From: Verrucomicrobiota bacterium
Lineage (GTDB): Bacteria; Verrucomicrobiota; Verrucomicrobiia; Opitutales; Opitutaceae
NCBI GenBank assembly: GCA_023433275.1
Contig: JAEZDN010000136.1
Span: forward strand, 1 to 13,038
Reading direction: 5' to 3'
Length of the DNA stretch: 13,038 nt
The notes below the pieces were generated by a model. That model worked only from the letters and a program-made list of their open reading frames with translations, was not told the DNA's origin and made no database searches. The position numbers and the translations under genes are program-made. Of this stretch, positions 1 to 6,693 are shown in pieces; positions within the stretch are counted from its first letter, which is position 1; every line of letters begins with the position of its first letter.

Positions 1-157
1 GCCCAAGAGCACCAAGATCCCGGGCCCGTCCCCCGACGGCGATCCCGACTCCCCCGCCCGCTCCGGCGCCGGCGAGGATCCCACGGTGGAGTCGGGCGTG
101 CCCGACCATGATCCGGAGCAACCCCGCAAGACCGAAGACGAAGAACCGATGCGGTGA
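1..157 (+). CDS. C-terminal end of an unknown protein (partial)
   Basis: An open frame enters from the left edge (codons begin at base 2) and stops with TGA at 155-157, giving the last 51 residues of a protein. The visible part is a low-complexity tail rich in Pro, Asp, Glu, Ser and Gly, with no hydrophobic segment and no recognisable domain. It looks like a disordered acidic C-terminus. The stop overlaps the GTG start of the next gene in the sequence GTGA, which suggests translational coupling and a shared operon. The function cannot be judged from this fragment. Confidence 0.6.
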   Translation, partial: PKSTKIPGPSPDGDPDSPARSGAGEDPTVESGVPDHDPEQPRKTEDEEPMR

Positions 158-624
158 AACCCGGCGACGACACCCTCCTGATCGTCGATCTCCAGCGGGC
201 GTTCGACGTTCCACCGCGGTTGGTTGAAAACATCACCCGCTACGCCGCGCGTTTTCGCCGGCGGGTGTTCACGCGCTTCGTGAACCCGCCCGGCTCGCTG
301 TTTCGACGCCGCCTGCGCCAGCGCTGCTGCGCACCCGGCTCGGAGGACACCAAGCTGCTGATCCCCCCTGGGCCGCGCGATTTGGTTTTCACGAAGGCCA
401 GTTACGGCCTGGCAAGACGCGATCTCACCCGCCTGAAGCGCATGGGCGCGAAGTGCGTTACCGTCTGCGGCATCGACACCGACGCGTGCGTCCTCGGGGT
501 GATGTATTCCCTCTTCGACGCCGGCATCGCCTGCCGCGCCAAGGCCGCCTACTGCTGGAGCACCGGCGGCCTCCACCGCCCCGCGCTCCAAATCATCCGT
601 TCCCAGTTCGAGGTCCTCGACTAA
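154..624 (+). CDS. Isochorismatase-fold cysteine hydrolase
   Basis: A 156-residue protein of the isochorismatase-like (cysteine hydrolase) superfamily, which includes nicotinamidases, ureidoacrylate hydrolases and similar amidases. The expected triad is visible: D12 in LLIVDLQ on the first strand, K81 in FTKASYG, and C112 in the CGIDTDACV motif. That motif also carries the typical turn before the nucleophile. The protein is shorter than the usual 180-200 residues; the loop region between D12 and K81 is compact and Arg-rich. There is no signal peptide, so it is probably cytoplasmic. The GTG start at 154 is chosen because it overlaps the upstream stop (GTGA) and leaves the first strand intact. 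The substrate cannot be assigned. The family is secure; a specific name such as nicotinamidase would be a guess. Confidence 0.88.
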   Translation: MKPGDDTLLIVDLQRAFDVPPRLVENITRYAARFRRRVFTRFVNPPGSLFRRRLRQRCCAPGSEDTKLLIPPGPRDLVFTKASYGLARRDLTRLKRMGAKCVTVCGIDTDACVLGVMYSLFDAGIACRAKAAYCWSTGGLHRPALQIIRSQFEVLD

Positions 625-1040
625 CCGTCGGACCAACCCACAGCGATCGGCTGCTGGAACGACCGAGCTGCCGCGGCCCGATGACCAGCGCCCGTCTCGT
701 TCGCGAGGCAAACGCTGATAGCAGATCGAGCACGGAATCACGCTAGACCAGGAACGCACCGCAACCCGAGCGCGACGAGACCGCCTCGCACGCGCCTGGC
801 AGGATTATTTCCCTCCGAGCGCCTTGCGGATGCGAACACGCCATTCGCGGGTTCACTCTCCCACCCGAGGGCTGATTCCCTCTGGAAAAACGTGGCCCGG
901 GTAAATTGCACCGCCTCACCGCCGCCCTTCAAGTCCGGTGATTTACGGTGCTCTTTTTCGGGTAATTGGGGATCATCCAACAGGAGGATGGGTTCCGCAC
1001 CCCATCCCCGAAATCGGTGCCCCCGGTTACAGTAACGGCG
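625..1040. other. Intergenic stretch without a convincing gene
   Basis: These 416 bp hold no ORF with coding character on either strand. Two structures can be seen. A small hairpin at 694-709 (6-bp stem with one G-T pair, TTCG loop) lies 70 bp after the hydrolase stop and could be a weak terminator, but it has no T-run. A 7-bp perfect stem at 986-992/1001-1007 (GGATGGG with CCCATCC, 8-nt loop) lies 34 bp before the next ATG. A GTTAC-A-GTAAC palindrome (about 1026-1036) sits just upstream of that ATG. I found no good promoter match. Confidence 0.5.
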
Positions 1041-1253
1041 ATGAATATCACACGCTCTTACATCTCGGTTGAGGCACGCAGCGCCGCGACGCTGCAGTTG
1101 AAAGTCATGTCCAAGCAGGCTCTGGGATGGGTCGTCGATGGCCCGGTCCTCGAGGTTACCGATTACGGCCACAACAAGCGCGCCGTCACCAAGTACAGCC
1201 AAAGCATGTACAAATCGCAGTTGAATCCCTTCCACTGGGACTTCGCGCAGTAA
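1041..1253 (+). CDS. Small hypothetical protein (70 aa)
   Basis: I do not recognise this gene. From the ATG at 1041 it encodes 70 residues with a balanced composition (several aromatic residues, a basic middle, ending in PFHWDFAQ). Its codons mostly end in G or C, as in its neighbours. The same frame is open back to 966, but the upstream 25 codons cover a hairpin and look like leader, so the ATG at 1041 is preferred. There is no signal peptide or membrane segment. The hydrophobic run LGWVVDGPVLEVTDY could be paired beta strands. It stands alone between a gene-poor region and a repeat region. It could also be a chance ORF; conservation in related genomes would decide. Confidence 0.42.
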   Translation: MNITRSYISVEARSAATLQLKVMSKQALGWVVDGPVLEVTDYGHNKRAVTKYSQSMYKSQLNPFHWDFAQ

Positions 1254-1266
1254 TTATTTCCCGTGG

Positions 1267-1358
1267 CCCGCCATTTGGCGGGGCGAGGGAAAGCCCGCTC
1301 CGCGCCTCCGGCGCACATTTGGGCTCCCTCGCCTCGCCCTGGCCCGCGCAAACGCGGG
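1267..1358. repeat. Cluster of GC-rich palindromes after the small ORF
   Basis: Three palindromes lie close together. A tight hairpin has stems 1267-1272 and 1277-1282 (CCCGCC/GGCGGG, loop ATTT) and could terminate the small ORF, though no T-run follows. A long imperfect inverted repeat pairs 1282-1296 with 1321-1333 (GGCGAGGG against CCCTCGCC) and contains an inner GCGCC-TCC-GGCGC hairpin. A third has stems 1343-1348 and 1353-1358 (CCCGCG/CGCGGG, loop CAAA). The group opens the 1254-2001 repeat region and resembles REP-type sequence more than a single terminator. Confidence 0.5.
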
Positions 1359-1369
1359 TTCGGGCTGAC

Positions 1370-1404
1370 GGTTATCGGTTATCAGTCAATTGTTGTCGGT
1401 TAAG
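1370..1404. repeat. Degenerate heptamer array (GGTTATC type)
   Basis: Five 7-bp units in register: GGTTATC, GGTTATC, AGTCAAT, TGTTGTC, GGTTAAG. On the opposite strand the first two and last units read GATAACC and CTTAACC, which ties this array to the AATAACC/CTTAACC arrays at 11849-11876, 12051-12078, 12470-12490, 12764-12791 and 12891-12918. It is AT-rich within a GC-rich surrounding and does not code for protein. Confidence 0.7.
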
Positions 1405-1430
1405 GAAACGCCAGCCCCGCGCCCCTGTGG

Positions 1431-1450
1431 GCGGGGTGCCCTCACCCCGC
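1431..1450 (+). repeat. GC-rich stem-loop repeat, copy A
   Basis: Perfect 8-bp inverted repeat, GCGGGGTG and CACCCCGC, around the loop CCCT, preceded by TGTGG. It is the first of seven copies in the window and is followed 23 bp later by copy B in the same orientation. Confidence 0.85.
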
Positions 1451-1460
1451 ATCTCTCGCG

Positions 1461-1649
1461 CTCTCCCTTGTGGGCGGGGTGCCCTCACCCCGCATCTCCC
1501 GAGACCGAACAAAGATTTCGCTCACCGTGAACGATCGCAGCCGCAGTACCCTCCGCCCCGACTGCCCGCACTCGCGCGTTTCACACCCTCCCGCCCTCTT
1601 CGGCCTCCCCAGCGCCCTTTGCGGACTCCGCGCGAGGCATGATTCCCTT
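1461..1649. repeat. About 185-bp direct repeat, copy 1
   Basis: This segment recurs at 1764-1950 with roughly 90% identity by eye, offset 303 bp at the left end. It begins CTCTCCCTTG, contains stem-loop copy B at 1474-1493, and ends with three 9-bp units at 1612-1638 (GCGCCCTTT, GCGGACTCC, GCGCGAGGC). All frames in it are repeat-derived and none resembles a known protein. Confidence 0.8.
1474..1493 (+). repeat. GC-rich stem-loop repeat, copy B
   Basis: Same arms (GCGGGGTG and CACCCCGC) and CCCT loop as copy A, preceded by CTTGTGG. It lies inside the first long direct repeat. Confidence 0.85.
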
Positions 1650-1763
1650 TGGTGCCCTGCGGGCCGTGCCTCTGAATGGGTGCGACCAGGGCCGTCGCTC
1701 CCACCACATTGCGGTTCGTCGACTATCGTTCCCGCCGCGGAGGGACGCGCTCCCGCGAGGCCG

Positions 1764-1950
1764 CTCTCCCTTGAGGGCGGGGTGCCCTCCCCCCGCATCT
1801 CCCGAGACCGAACAACGATTTCGTTCACCGTGAACGATCGCACCCGCAGTACCCTCCGCCCCGACTGCCCCCACTCGCGCGTTCCATACCCTCCCGCCCT
1901 CGTCGGCCTCCTGCGCCCTTTGCGGACTCCGCGCGAGGCCATGATCCCTA
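1764..1950. repeat. About 185-bp direct repeat, copy 2
   Basis: Second copy of the segment at 1461-1649. Differences are scattered substitutions and small indels, including TGTGGG to TGAGGG beside the stem-loop, AAAG to AACG, and a short deletion near 1910. This pattern suggests an old duplication rather than a very recent one. The two copies are separated by about 114 bp of sequence that is not repeated in the window. Confidence 0.8.
1777..1796 (+). repeat. GC-rich stem-loop repeat, copy C (one arm mutated)
   Basis: The left arm GCGGGGTG and loop CCCT are intact. The right arm reads CCCCCCGC instead of CACCCCGC, so one base pair is lost. It lies within the second long direct repeat. Confidence 0.8.
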
Positions 1951-1954
1951 TCCC

Positions 1955-1981
1955 TTTCGTGTATTTCGCCTGTTTCGTGTC
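1955..1981. repeat. Nonamer array (TTTCGTGTA type)
   Basis: Three 9-bp units in register: TTTCGTGTA, TTTCGCCTG, TTTCGTGTC. It lies just past the 3' end of the minus-strand pssA gene and closes the 1254-2001 repeat region. It is AT-richer than its surroundings. Confidence 0.7.
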
Positions 1982-2001
1982 TTCCCGCGCGGCACCCCGA
2001 T

Positions 2002-2637
2002 TCAAATCTTCGGCACCCGCCACGTGCTGATCATCGCGCTGCCGCTGAACGCGTAAATCAGCGACACCGGGTGCAACACCAGCCCCGCGATCGTCCATTC
2101 CCCCAGCCACATCGCGGCACCCAGTCGGTCCTGGGCGTGCAGCACGGCGATCACTCCCACGATCAACACGCTCGTGGGGATCGGCGTCCCCTCGAAATAC
2201 TTCACCTTGCCGCTGTTGTCCGCGAGCGCATCGGCCGTGACATTGAACCGCGCCAGACGGCTGATCCCGCAGCCCACGAAATACAACAGGATCGCCACAT
2301 CGAGCGCACCGCGCAACCCCACCGCAAATCCCAGCGCCGCGGGCGCCAGGCCGAACGAAAGCGTGTCCGCCAGCGAATCCAGGTCCGCGCCCAGCGCTGA
2401 TTTCCGGTGACGCCAGCGCGCCACGCGCCCATCCGCGAAATCAAACACCAGTGCGACCGGCAGCAGCACCATCGCCGTCGTCAGCCAGCGGTTCTCACCC
2501 GAAACCAGATACTGCATCAGCGCGAGCACCGCCCCCGTGCCGCAAAACGCGTTTCCCAACGTGAGGAAGTCCGCCAACACAAACGAACGAATCATCGAGA
2601 ACCGGGGCGGCTTGGGCGAGGGAGTGCGAGCAGGCAT
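2002..2637 (-). CDS. pssA: CDP-diacylglycerol--serine O-phosphatidyltransferase
   Basis: This membrane enzyme transfers phosphatidate from CDP-diacylglycerol to L-serine, making phosphatidylserine for phosphatidylethanolamine synthesis. The 211-residue protein carries the complete CDP-alcohol phosphatidyltransferase motif D-x2-DG-x2-AR-x8-G-x3-D-x3-D, with D66, D69, G70, A73, R74, G83, D87 and D91 all present. The family-typical SFGLAPA (about 94-100), RLARFN (about 127-132) and KYFEGTPIP (146-154) follow. These features match the PssA type found in Bacillus and many other bacteria. Hydrophobic segments lie near 17-45, 53-66, 97-122, 153-168 and 177-200. M15 (at 2595) is an alternative start, because residues 1-14 are Pro/Arg-rich and precede the first membrane segment. 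No decarboxylase gene (psd) lies next to it in this window. The upstream lipoprotein gene has its own terminator, so pssA is probably transcribed separately. Confidence 0.92.
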   Translation of the reverse strand: MPARTPSPKPPRFSMIRSFVLADFLTLGNAFCGTGAVLALMQYLVSGENRWLTTAMVLLPVALVFDFADGRVARWRHRKSALGADLDSLADTLSFGLAPAALGFAVGLRGALDVAILLYFVGCGISRLARFNVTADALADNSGKVKYFEGTPIPTSVLIVGVIAVLHAQDRLGAAMWLGEWTIAGLVLHPVSLIYAFSGSAMISTWRVPKI

Positions 2638-2785
2638 CGGGCAAGGCGGTGAGGTTTTGGCAGTTCAGACGGACGCGCTACGAGCCGGCAGGCAACCGTT
2701 CGATAGCGCGCAGCCTTTCCTCAGACCCGCGCAGCCTTCCGGTGCTCCCGTCGGCCGTCCCCCTTTTCATTCGCCCACCTCCTCC

Positions 2786-2823
2786 AAAAACAAAAACTTG
2801 GGCCCCTCGCAGGACCCAAGTTT
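2786..2823 (-). terminator. Rho-independent terminator of the lipoprotein gene
   Basis: A 9-bp perfect stem, 2794-2802 (AAACTTGGG) with 2815-2823 (CCCAAGTTT), encloses a 12-nt loop. Read on the minus strand, the stem is followed by a T-rich tail (TTTTTGTTTTT, 2786-2796, partly shared with the stem). It lies 34 bp beyond the minus-strand stop at 2857, the right distance for the lipoprotein gene, and about 150 bp before pssA. Confidence 0.85.
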
Positions 2824-2856
2824 CGAAAACCCTGCACGCAGGGCGCCCCGGACCGA

Positions 2857-3297
2857 TTAGTTCCAGTAGCCCTCGTAGAAGCGGTACGAGCCCGAGCTCG
2901 TACGTTCCCAGCGCGGGGCAACCCACACCGAGCCGGAGCTCGGCGGAAGCTCCCAATGGCCACTCACCCATTCATAGCGGCTGTTGCGCCAGGTCCAATA
3001 ACCCGGGATCCACTTGTGGTCCGACGAGGGCTGGGCGCTGACGAGCTCCTGCTGCATGACAGGCGGCGCCTGCGTGACAATGACCGCCCCGGCGGGCTGC
3101 TGCACCGCCTGCATCTGCGGCTGCGTGACCACCACCTGGGTCTGCGGGGCCGCCGGCGGCGGCGCGGAGAGGACATGGGACTCGGGTTCGGAGGCGCAAC
3201 CGGCCATCAAGGCCAGCCCGCCGGAAATCATGGCAACCTGCGCAAGCGGCCGGAGGCGCGAGGCGCGGGTCGTATCAATTGATTTTGAAGGGTTCAT
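2857..3297 (-). CDS. Lipoprotein with WxxGxW-type C-terminal domain
   Basis: A 146-residue predicted lipoprotein. A basic N-terminus and the hydrophobic run VAMISGGLALMAG lead to a lipobox ending at C34 (LMAGC), so the mature protein is probably anchored to the envelope. Residues 35-90 form a Pro/Gln/Val-rich linker. Residues 94-146 carry Trp/Tyr-rich repeats (KWIPGYW, YEWVSGHWE, VWVAPRWE, YRFYEGYW), typical of the small envelope proteins with YXW/WXXGXW repeats. Their biochemical function is mostly unknown. The terminal Trp-Asn is encoded immediately before the stop. The gene is followed by a clear terminator and is probably monocistronic. The lipoprotein call is strong; the domain name is by motif resemblance. 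Confidence 0.85.
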   Translation of the reverse strand: MNPSKSIDTTRASRLRPLAQVAMISGGLALMAGCASEPESHVLSAPPPAAPQTQVVVTQPQMQAVQQPAGAVIVTQAPPVMQQELVSAQPSSDHKWIPGYWTWRNSRYEWVSGHWELPPSSGSVWVAPRWERTSSGSYRFYEGYWN

Positions 3298-3398
3298 GCC
3301 AACTAAGACTAATCAACCGCCCCGGTGGTTCGCGGAAGACTCACCGGTCCCCCCACCGGATTTTCCCCCTAGTCCGAATGTCCCCACCCCCGCGTTGA

Positions 3399-3459
3399 TG
3401 GAGCCGCGGCGACCCCGCCGCGGACACGCTTCGTCGCGGGCCAAGTCGCCCGCACTCCA
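3399..3459. repeat. Three-way palindromic element
   Basis: Outer arms TGGAG (3399-3403) and CTCCA (3455-3459) enclose two hairpins. The first is 3404-3411/3416-3423 (CCGCGGCG and CGCCGCGG, loop ACCC, perfect 8-bp stem). The second is 3436-3441/3448-3453 (GCGGGC and GCCCGC, 6-nt loop). The element sits about 50 bp beyond the stop of the GH9 gene and about 100 bp upstream of the lipoprotein gene. It could end GH9 transcription, though it has no T-run, or be a mobile REP-like element. The rest of 3298-3506 shows no gene. Confidence 0.55.
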
Positions 3460-3506
3460 AAGAAACGCGCAGGCTGGCGTTGGTTTTTCTCCCTGCTCCG
3501 CTCGCT

Positions 3507-6500
3507 TCAATTCCTTCCCACCAACTTCGCCCGGGCCTCCCGCGCCGGCCCCACGTTATAATCCTCGTGCGGACGCACCACGATCACAAGTTCGCGCGTG
3601 TCCGAGCCCAGACCTTCCGCCATCGCACGAATCGACATCTTCACGGACTCGCTTCCGGCCGGAATCACCATCTCCACCGGCATATCGCCCTCCGGCCGCC
3701 GATAATCCGACCACTTGTGCGCCGTTCCCTGCAGGACAAACCGCACCGTCAAAGGCGCCGACAAGTCTCCCGTACGCCGAAATTCAAAAACCGCGTGGCT
3801 GCCCTTCTCCACCGACGCCACTGCCTCGAGGGTCTTCACGCTCACCATCGCGCGCCCGTTGTCCGCTTCAAATTCCGCTGCGGCAAAAACGCGTCGCCCG
3901 TCCGGCCAGCGCACTTCCGCCTCCACCCAGGGTCGTCCATGTGCCTGCGGCGTGAAACTGAACGTTCGTCCCCGTCCCATTACGCCACCCGCCGCCTCCC
4001 ACCTGATCTCGGCGCGTTCGAGATCCAGGCCGCGCGGGGCTTCCAGCCGCACCTGCACGGGCTCGCCCGTGGGCGCCTTGTCCGGAAGTCCGGCAATCGT
4101 GACCTTCTCCGGACGCCATGCCTCCCGCCCCGGCGGCGTCTGCGCCGCGAGCCACACCAGCCCCGCCAGCGCGCGCGCCTGGTTCACGATCACGAACTCG
4201 GTCGAGACATTGTGCGTGTCCGTCCAGCGATCGTAATACGCATATGGCGCCTGCACCGCGCCATCCTCCGGATACGACAGCGCGCCCAACTCACTCTTGT
4301 AGGGCGCGAGGAACGGCTGCCCCGTCTGGATGTTTCCCACCGGCAACCCCGGTGGCGGCAGCCGGCGCCGGTCGTTCGCGGCGTACTGGTGCACGATCTC
4401 CCGCGGCTGCCGCCGCCCCATGCCGGTCACATACGACATGTTCACCGGGTTCGTCCCCGCCTCGTAATTCAGCGCCGACACGTACGCCTCGAGAAACGCC
4501 GGGCGCGGATCGTCCTGTCGCGGGTAATCCAGCAAGCTCGCGGTCACCAAATCAAAAGCCTGGTCGAGCGAGAAATGCCAGCCGCCGCCCCGCATCCGCT
4601 TGGTCTGCGCCGGCAGATTCGTGCCATAGGCGCTTTCGTCGGTGGCGCGCAACACGTCGCGTCCCGCCGCCTCCACCTCGCGCCGGCACCTGGCCTCCAG
4701 CGCTGCATCGATCGTGCCCGCCTTCACCCGCCCGCTGCGCACCGCGAACGCGTAGCTGCGGATCGCGTGGCCCCACGACTCGTTCAACCGCCACCAGCCC
4801 CACCGCCGCGTGCGCGCGTCCGCCGGATCGCACCACTCCCGGAACTTCCGGTGATATTCCTCGTCCCCCGTGGCCAGGAACAGCTCCGCCGCCGCCCACG
4901 CCAGTTCGTCGTCGTGCCGGTGGCTATCCCCGTAATGCGTGAAACGCTGGTAGGACCGCCGCGGTCCATGGCGCTCGAGCGCCGCGCGCAGGAATCCCCA
5001 GCCCTTCTTCGCCCGCTCGAGATACTCCGCCGCCTCCTTGGGATAATGTTTTCGGAATTGCGGCGACGATCCCGCCTGCGCGAGCGCCGCCACGGCGGCC
5101 GCGGTCGCGGCGGTGTTCTTGGGCCAGACCACCTGCGGTTCACCCGCATCCGGCAACGCATCGCTCTCGTACGCGCGGTCCCGCGGGTAAACCAGGAAGT
5201 AGAACCCACCGTCGTCATCCTGCAGGCGCGCCAGGAAATCCGCCTCCCATTTCGCCTCCTGCAACAGGTCCGGAATCCCGTCACCACTCTCCGGCAAACC
5301 CAGGTTGTCGCTCTCCGCCGCGCCCGGGATCACGTCGACCGCGAACACCAGGAAATGGATGAACGACGCGCTGTTCGTGGTGTACTTGCTGTAATCCCCC
5401 GCGTCGTGATGCCCTCCCTGCGCCGCCACCTCGCCGCGCCGCACGAACGGGTACAGCTGCGCCCCGGCATCCGCCAGCGGCGGGCCGATGTCGGCATCCT
5501 TCCCCGCAGCATCCCCGGAGCGCGACGCGAGCGTGCGCCACGTGAACGCAAATTCCTCCGCCGGCACCGGGACCCGCGCCGGCGCCACATGACACGCCGC
5601 ATGCGTGAACCGCGTGAACGGCAGCGCGTTGTCCGCCCCGCACCGCTGGTGATAAATCCCGAGCGCAAACGCGCGCGCGTACGCGATGGCCACGTCCTCC
5701 GCGATGCGAAACGCCACCGACGCCCCCAACCCCGGCACGACGAGCCGGTACTCACCTGGCGCCCGCACCGCCGTGAAATCCGCCTCATGCACCTGCTGGT
5801 AGGGCGCGGGGGAATAATTATACCCGCGCTCCGGCCGCAACCGCAGTCGCTCCTCCAGCACCACGCGGCCCTCGCGATCGATCACCTGGTAACGCGTGCC
5901 TTCCGGTATCGCCAGCTCACCGAGACTCCCGAGATAGTATCCCACCATCGCCTTCTTGGACAGCGCCGGCAGGTAACCCTCCTGGTTGACGTGGATCGCG
6001 GGGCTCCACCGCCGCGCATCGGCGCGCGCCTCGAACCTCCTTTCCCCTTCCTTCCACAACGCGGCTCCGGGATTCTCCACGACCACGGTTGCATCCACCG
6101 GCACCGGCCGCGCCAGTTTCAAGTAAACCCAGGTGCCGACGCGCAACTCCCCGCCCGCCAGCGGCGCATGCACCGCCCGGCGCTTGATGCCCACGTCAGT
6201 CACGGCCACCTGCTCCCCCGCCACGCGCACCGCAAACTGCGCGGGCTCGGGCGCCTTCACCGCCGACGCCGGGATCACCCAGTTCCACGGCCGCGGCCGC
6301 TCCGCCTCGGCGCCCGCGCCCGGGGCGCGGCCTTCGATGATCTCCAATTCGAGCACCTCTGGCGTCAGGATTCGCAGGGTCGCGCCCGGTTCGCGCGGGT
6401 CGGGCATGCCGTGGCTGTCGGCCTCCCCGCTTCCGCGAACACTCAACGCGGCGAGCATCAACATCACCACAAGGCGCGACCAGACCCGGCACCGAAACGG

Positions 6501-6512
6501 CAGGATGAACAT
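3507..6512 (-). CDS. Secreted glycoside hydrolase family 9 protein with Calx-beta-like tail
   Basis: A 1001-residue secreted protein of glycoside hydrolase family 9 (inverting endo- or exo-acting beta-glycanases). A signal peptide is visible (basic n-region, hydrophobic LVVMLMLAALSV near 14-25). Residues about 40-165 and 170-272 look like beta-sandwich domains; the second, starting at IHVNQEGYLP, is the Ig-like domain typical of GH9 N-termini. The (alpha/alpha)6 catalytic domain spans about 273-790. It has the HDAGDYSKY motif (D370 and catalytic base D373), SYVTGMG (693-699) and a late acidic motif with E772 as the likely acid. Residues about 800-880 form another Ig-like domain. Residues about 885-998 resemble a Calx-beta domain (SDY near 935-937, VIPAGSESV, DTRELVIVV). 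The usual H-x-R after the SYVTG motif reads H708-Q-Y710, and the spacing before E772 is unusual, so specificity may differ from cellulase. The ATG at 6512 gives a good signal peptide. Fold confident, substrate unknown. Confidence 0.9.
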   Translation of the reverse strand: MFILPFRCRVWSRLVVMLMLAALSVRGSGEADSHGMPDPREPGATLRILTPEVLELEIIEGRAPGAGAEAERPRPWNWVIPASAVKAPEPAQFAVRVAGEQVAVTDVGIKRRAVHAPLAGGELRVGTWVYLKLARPVPVDATVVVENPGAALWKEGERRFEARADARRWSPAIHVNQEGYLPALSKKAMVGYYLGSLGELAIPEGTRYQVIDREGRVVLEERLRLRPERGYNYSPAPYQQVHEADFTAVRAPGEYRLVVPGLGASVAFRIAEDVAIAYARAFALGIYHQRCGADNALPFTRFTHAACHVAPARVPVPAEEFAFTWRTLASRSGDAAGKDADIGPPLADAGAQLYPFVRRGEVAAQGGHHDAGDYSKYTTNSASFIHFLVFAVDVIPGAAESDNLGLPESGDGIPDLLQEAKWEADFLARLQDDDGGFYFLVYPRDRAYESDALPDAGEPQVVWPKNTAATAAAVAALAQAGSSPQFRKHYPKEAAEYLERAKKGWGFLRAALERHGPRRSYQRFTHYGDSHRHDDELAWAAAELFLATGDEEYHRKFREWCDPADARTRRWGWWRLNESWGHAIRSYAFAVRSGRVKAGTIDAALEARCRREVEAAGRDVLRATDESAYGTNLPAQTKRMRGGGWHFSLDQAFDLVTASLLDYPRQDDPRPAFLEAYVSALNYEAGTNPVNMSYVTGMGRRQPREIVHQYAANDRRRLPPPGLPVGNIQTGQPFLAPYKSELGALSYPEDGAVQAPYAYYDRWTDTHNVSTEFVIVNQARALAGLVWLAAQTPPGREAWRPEKVTIAGLPDKAPTGEPVQVRLEAPRGLDLERAEIRWEAAGGVMGRGRTFSFTPQAHGRPWVEAEVRWPDGRRVFAAAEFEADNGRAMVSVKTLEAVASVEKGSHAVFEFRRTGDLSAPLTVRFVLQGTAHKWSDYRRPEGDMPVEMVIPAGSESVKMSIRAMAEGLGSDTRELVIVVRPHEDYNVGPAREARAKLVGRN

Positions 6513-6604
6513 GCCCCATTAAACCCGCTTCCCCGCGTGCCTCCCATGGAGCGGCCGCCCACCTTTGCGCCGGAATCCTCCTGCCCGCCCTCCGGTATTT
6601 CCCG

Positions 6605-6656
6605 GGACCTCAGGTCCTTACTGGGGCAAACCCCTGCCTTCATGGGGTAAACACCC
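6605..6656. promoter_or_regulatory. Three stacked palindromes in the divergent intergenic region
   Basis: Between the GH9 gene and the stressosome operon lie a perfect 13-bp palindrome (GGACCT-C-AGGTCC, 6605-6617) and two related imperfect palindromes, TGGGGCAAACCCC (6622-6634) and TGGGGTAAACACCC (6643-6656). The latter two start 21 bp apart, about two helical turns, so a dimeric regulator could bind both on one face. The function is inferred from symmetry and position only. The remaining bases of 6513-6604 show nothing notable. Confidence 0.4.
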
Positions 6657-6663
6657 ACTGGGA

Positions 6664-6690
6664 TTCACCTACCTGTTCTGGCTTTATAGA
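6664..6690 (+). promoter_or_regulatory. Possible promoter of the stressosome operon
   Basis: TTCACC (6664-6669) and TATAGA (6685-6690) match four of six positions each of the -35 and -10 consensus, but their 15-bp spacing is short. Transcription from here would begin just before the hairpin at 6694. This is a weak candidate, chosen because it is the AT-richest stretch upstream of the operon. Confidence 0.22.
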
Positions 6691-6693
6691 CCA

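Noticed and set aside
694..709. Terminator for the cysteine hydrolase
   Set aside because: The stem is only six pairs with one wobble, there is no T-run, and it lies 70 bp beyond the stop, so it is mentioned only in the intergenic description.
738..1235. A 165-codon minus-strand frame opposite the small ORF
   Set aside because: No recognisable domain. It runs across the hairpin and gene-poor DNA, and the plus-strand 70-residue frame has the better composition. Neither is certain.
1442..2110. Several long frames on both strands in the first repeat region
   Set aside because: Their translations repeat themselves because they read through the duplicated 185-bp segment and stem-loops, and their termini fall inside repeats or inside pssA.
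3480..6650. A 1056-codon plus-strand open frame antisense to the GH9 gene
   Set aside because: It is an artefact of GC-rich codon bias on the other strand. The translation is Arg/Pro/His-rich with no domain, while the minus strand encodes a clear GH9 protein with signal peptide and catalytic motifs.
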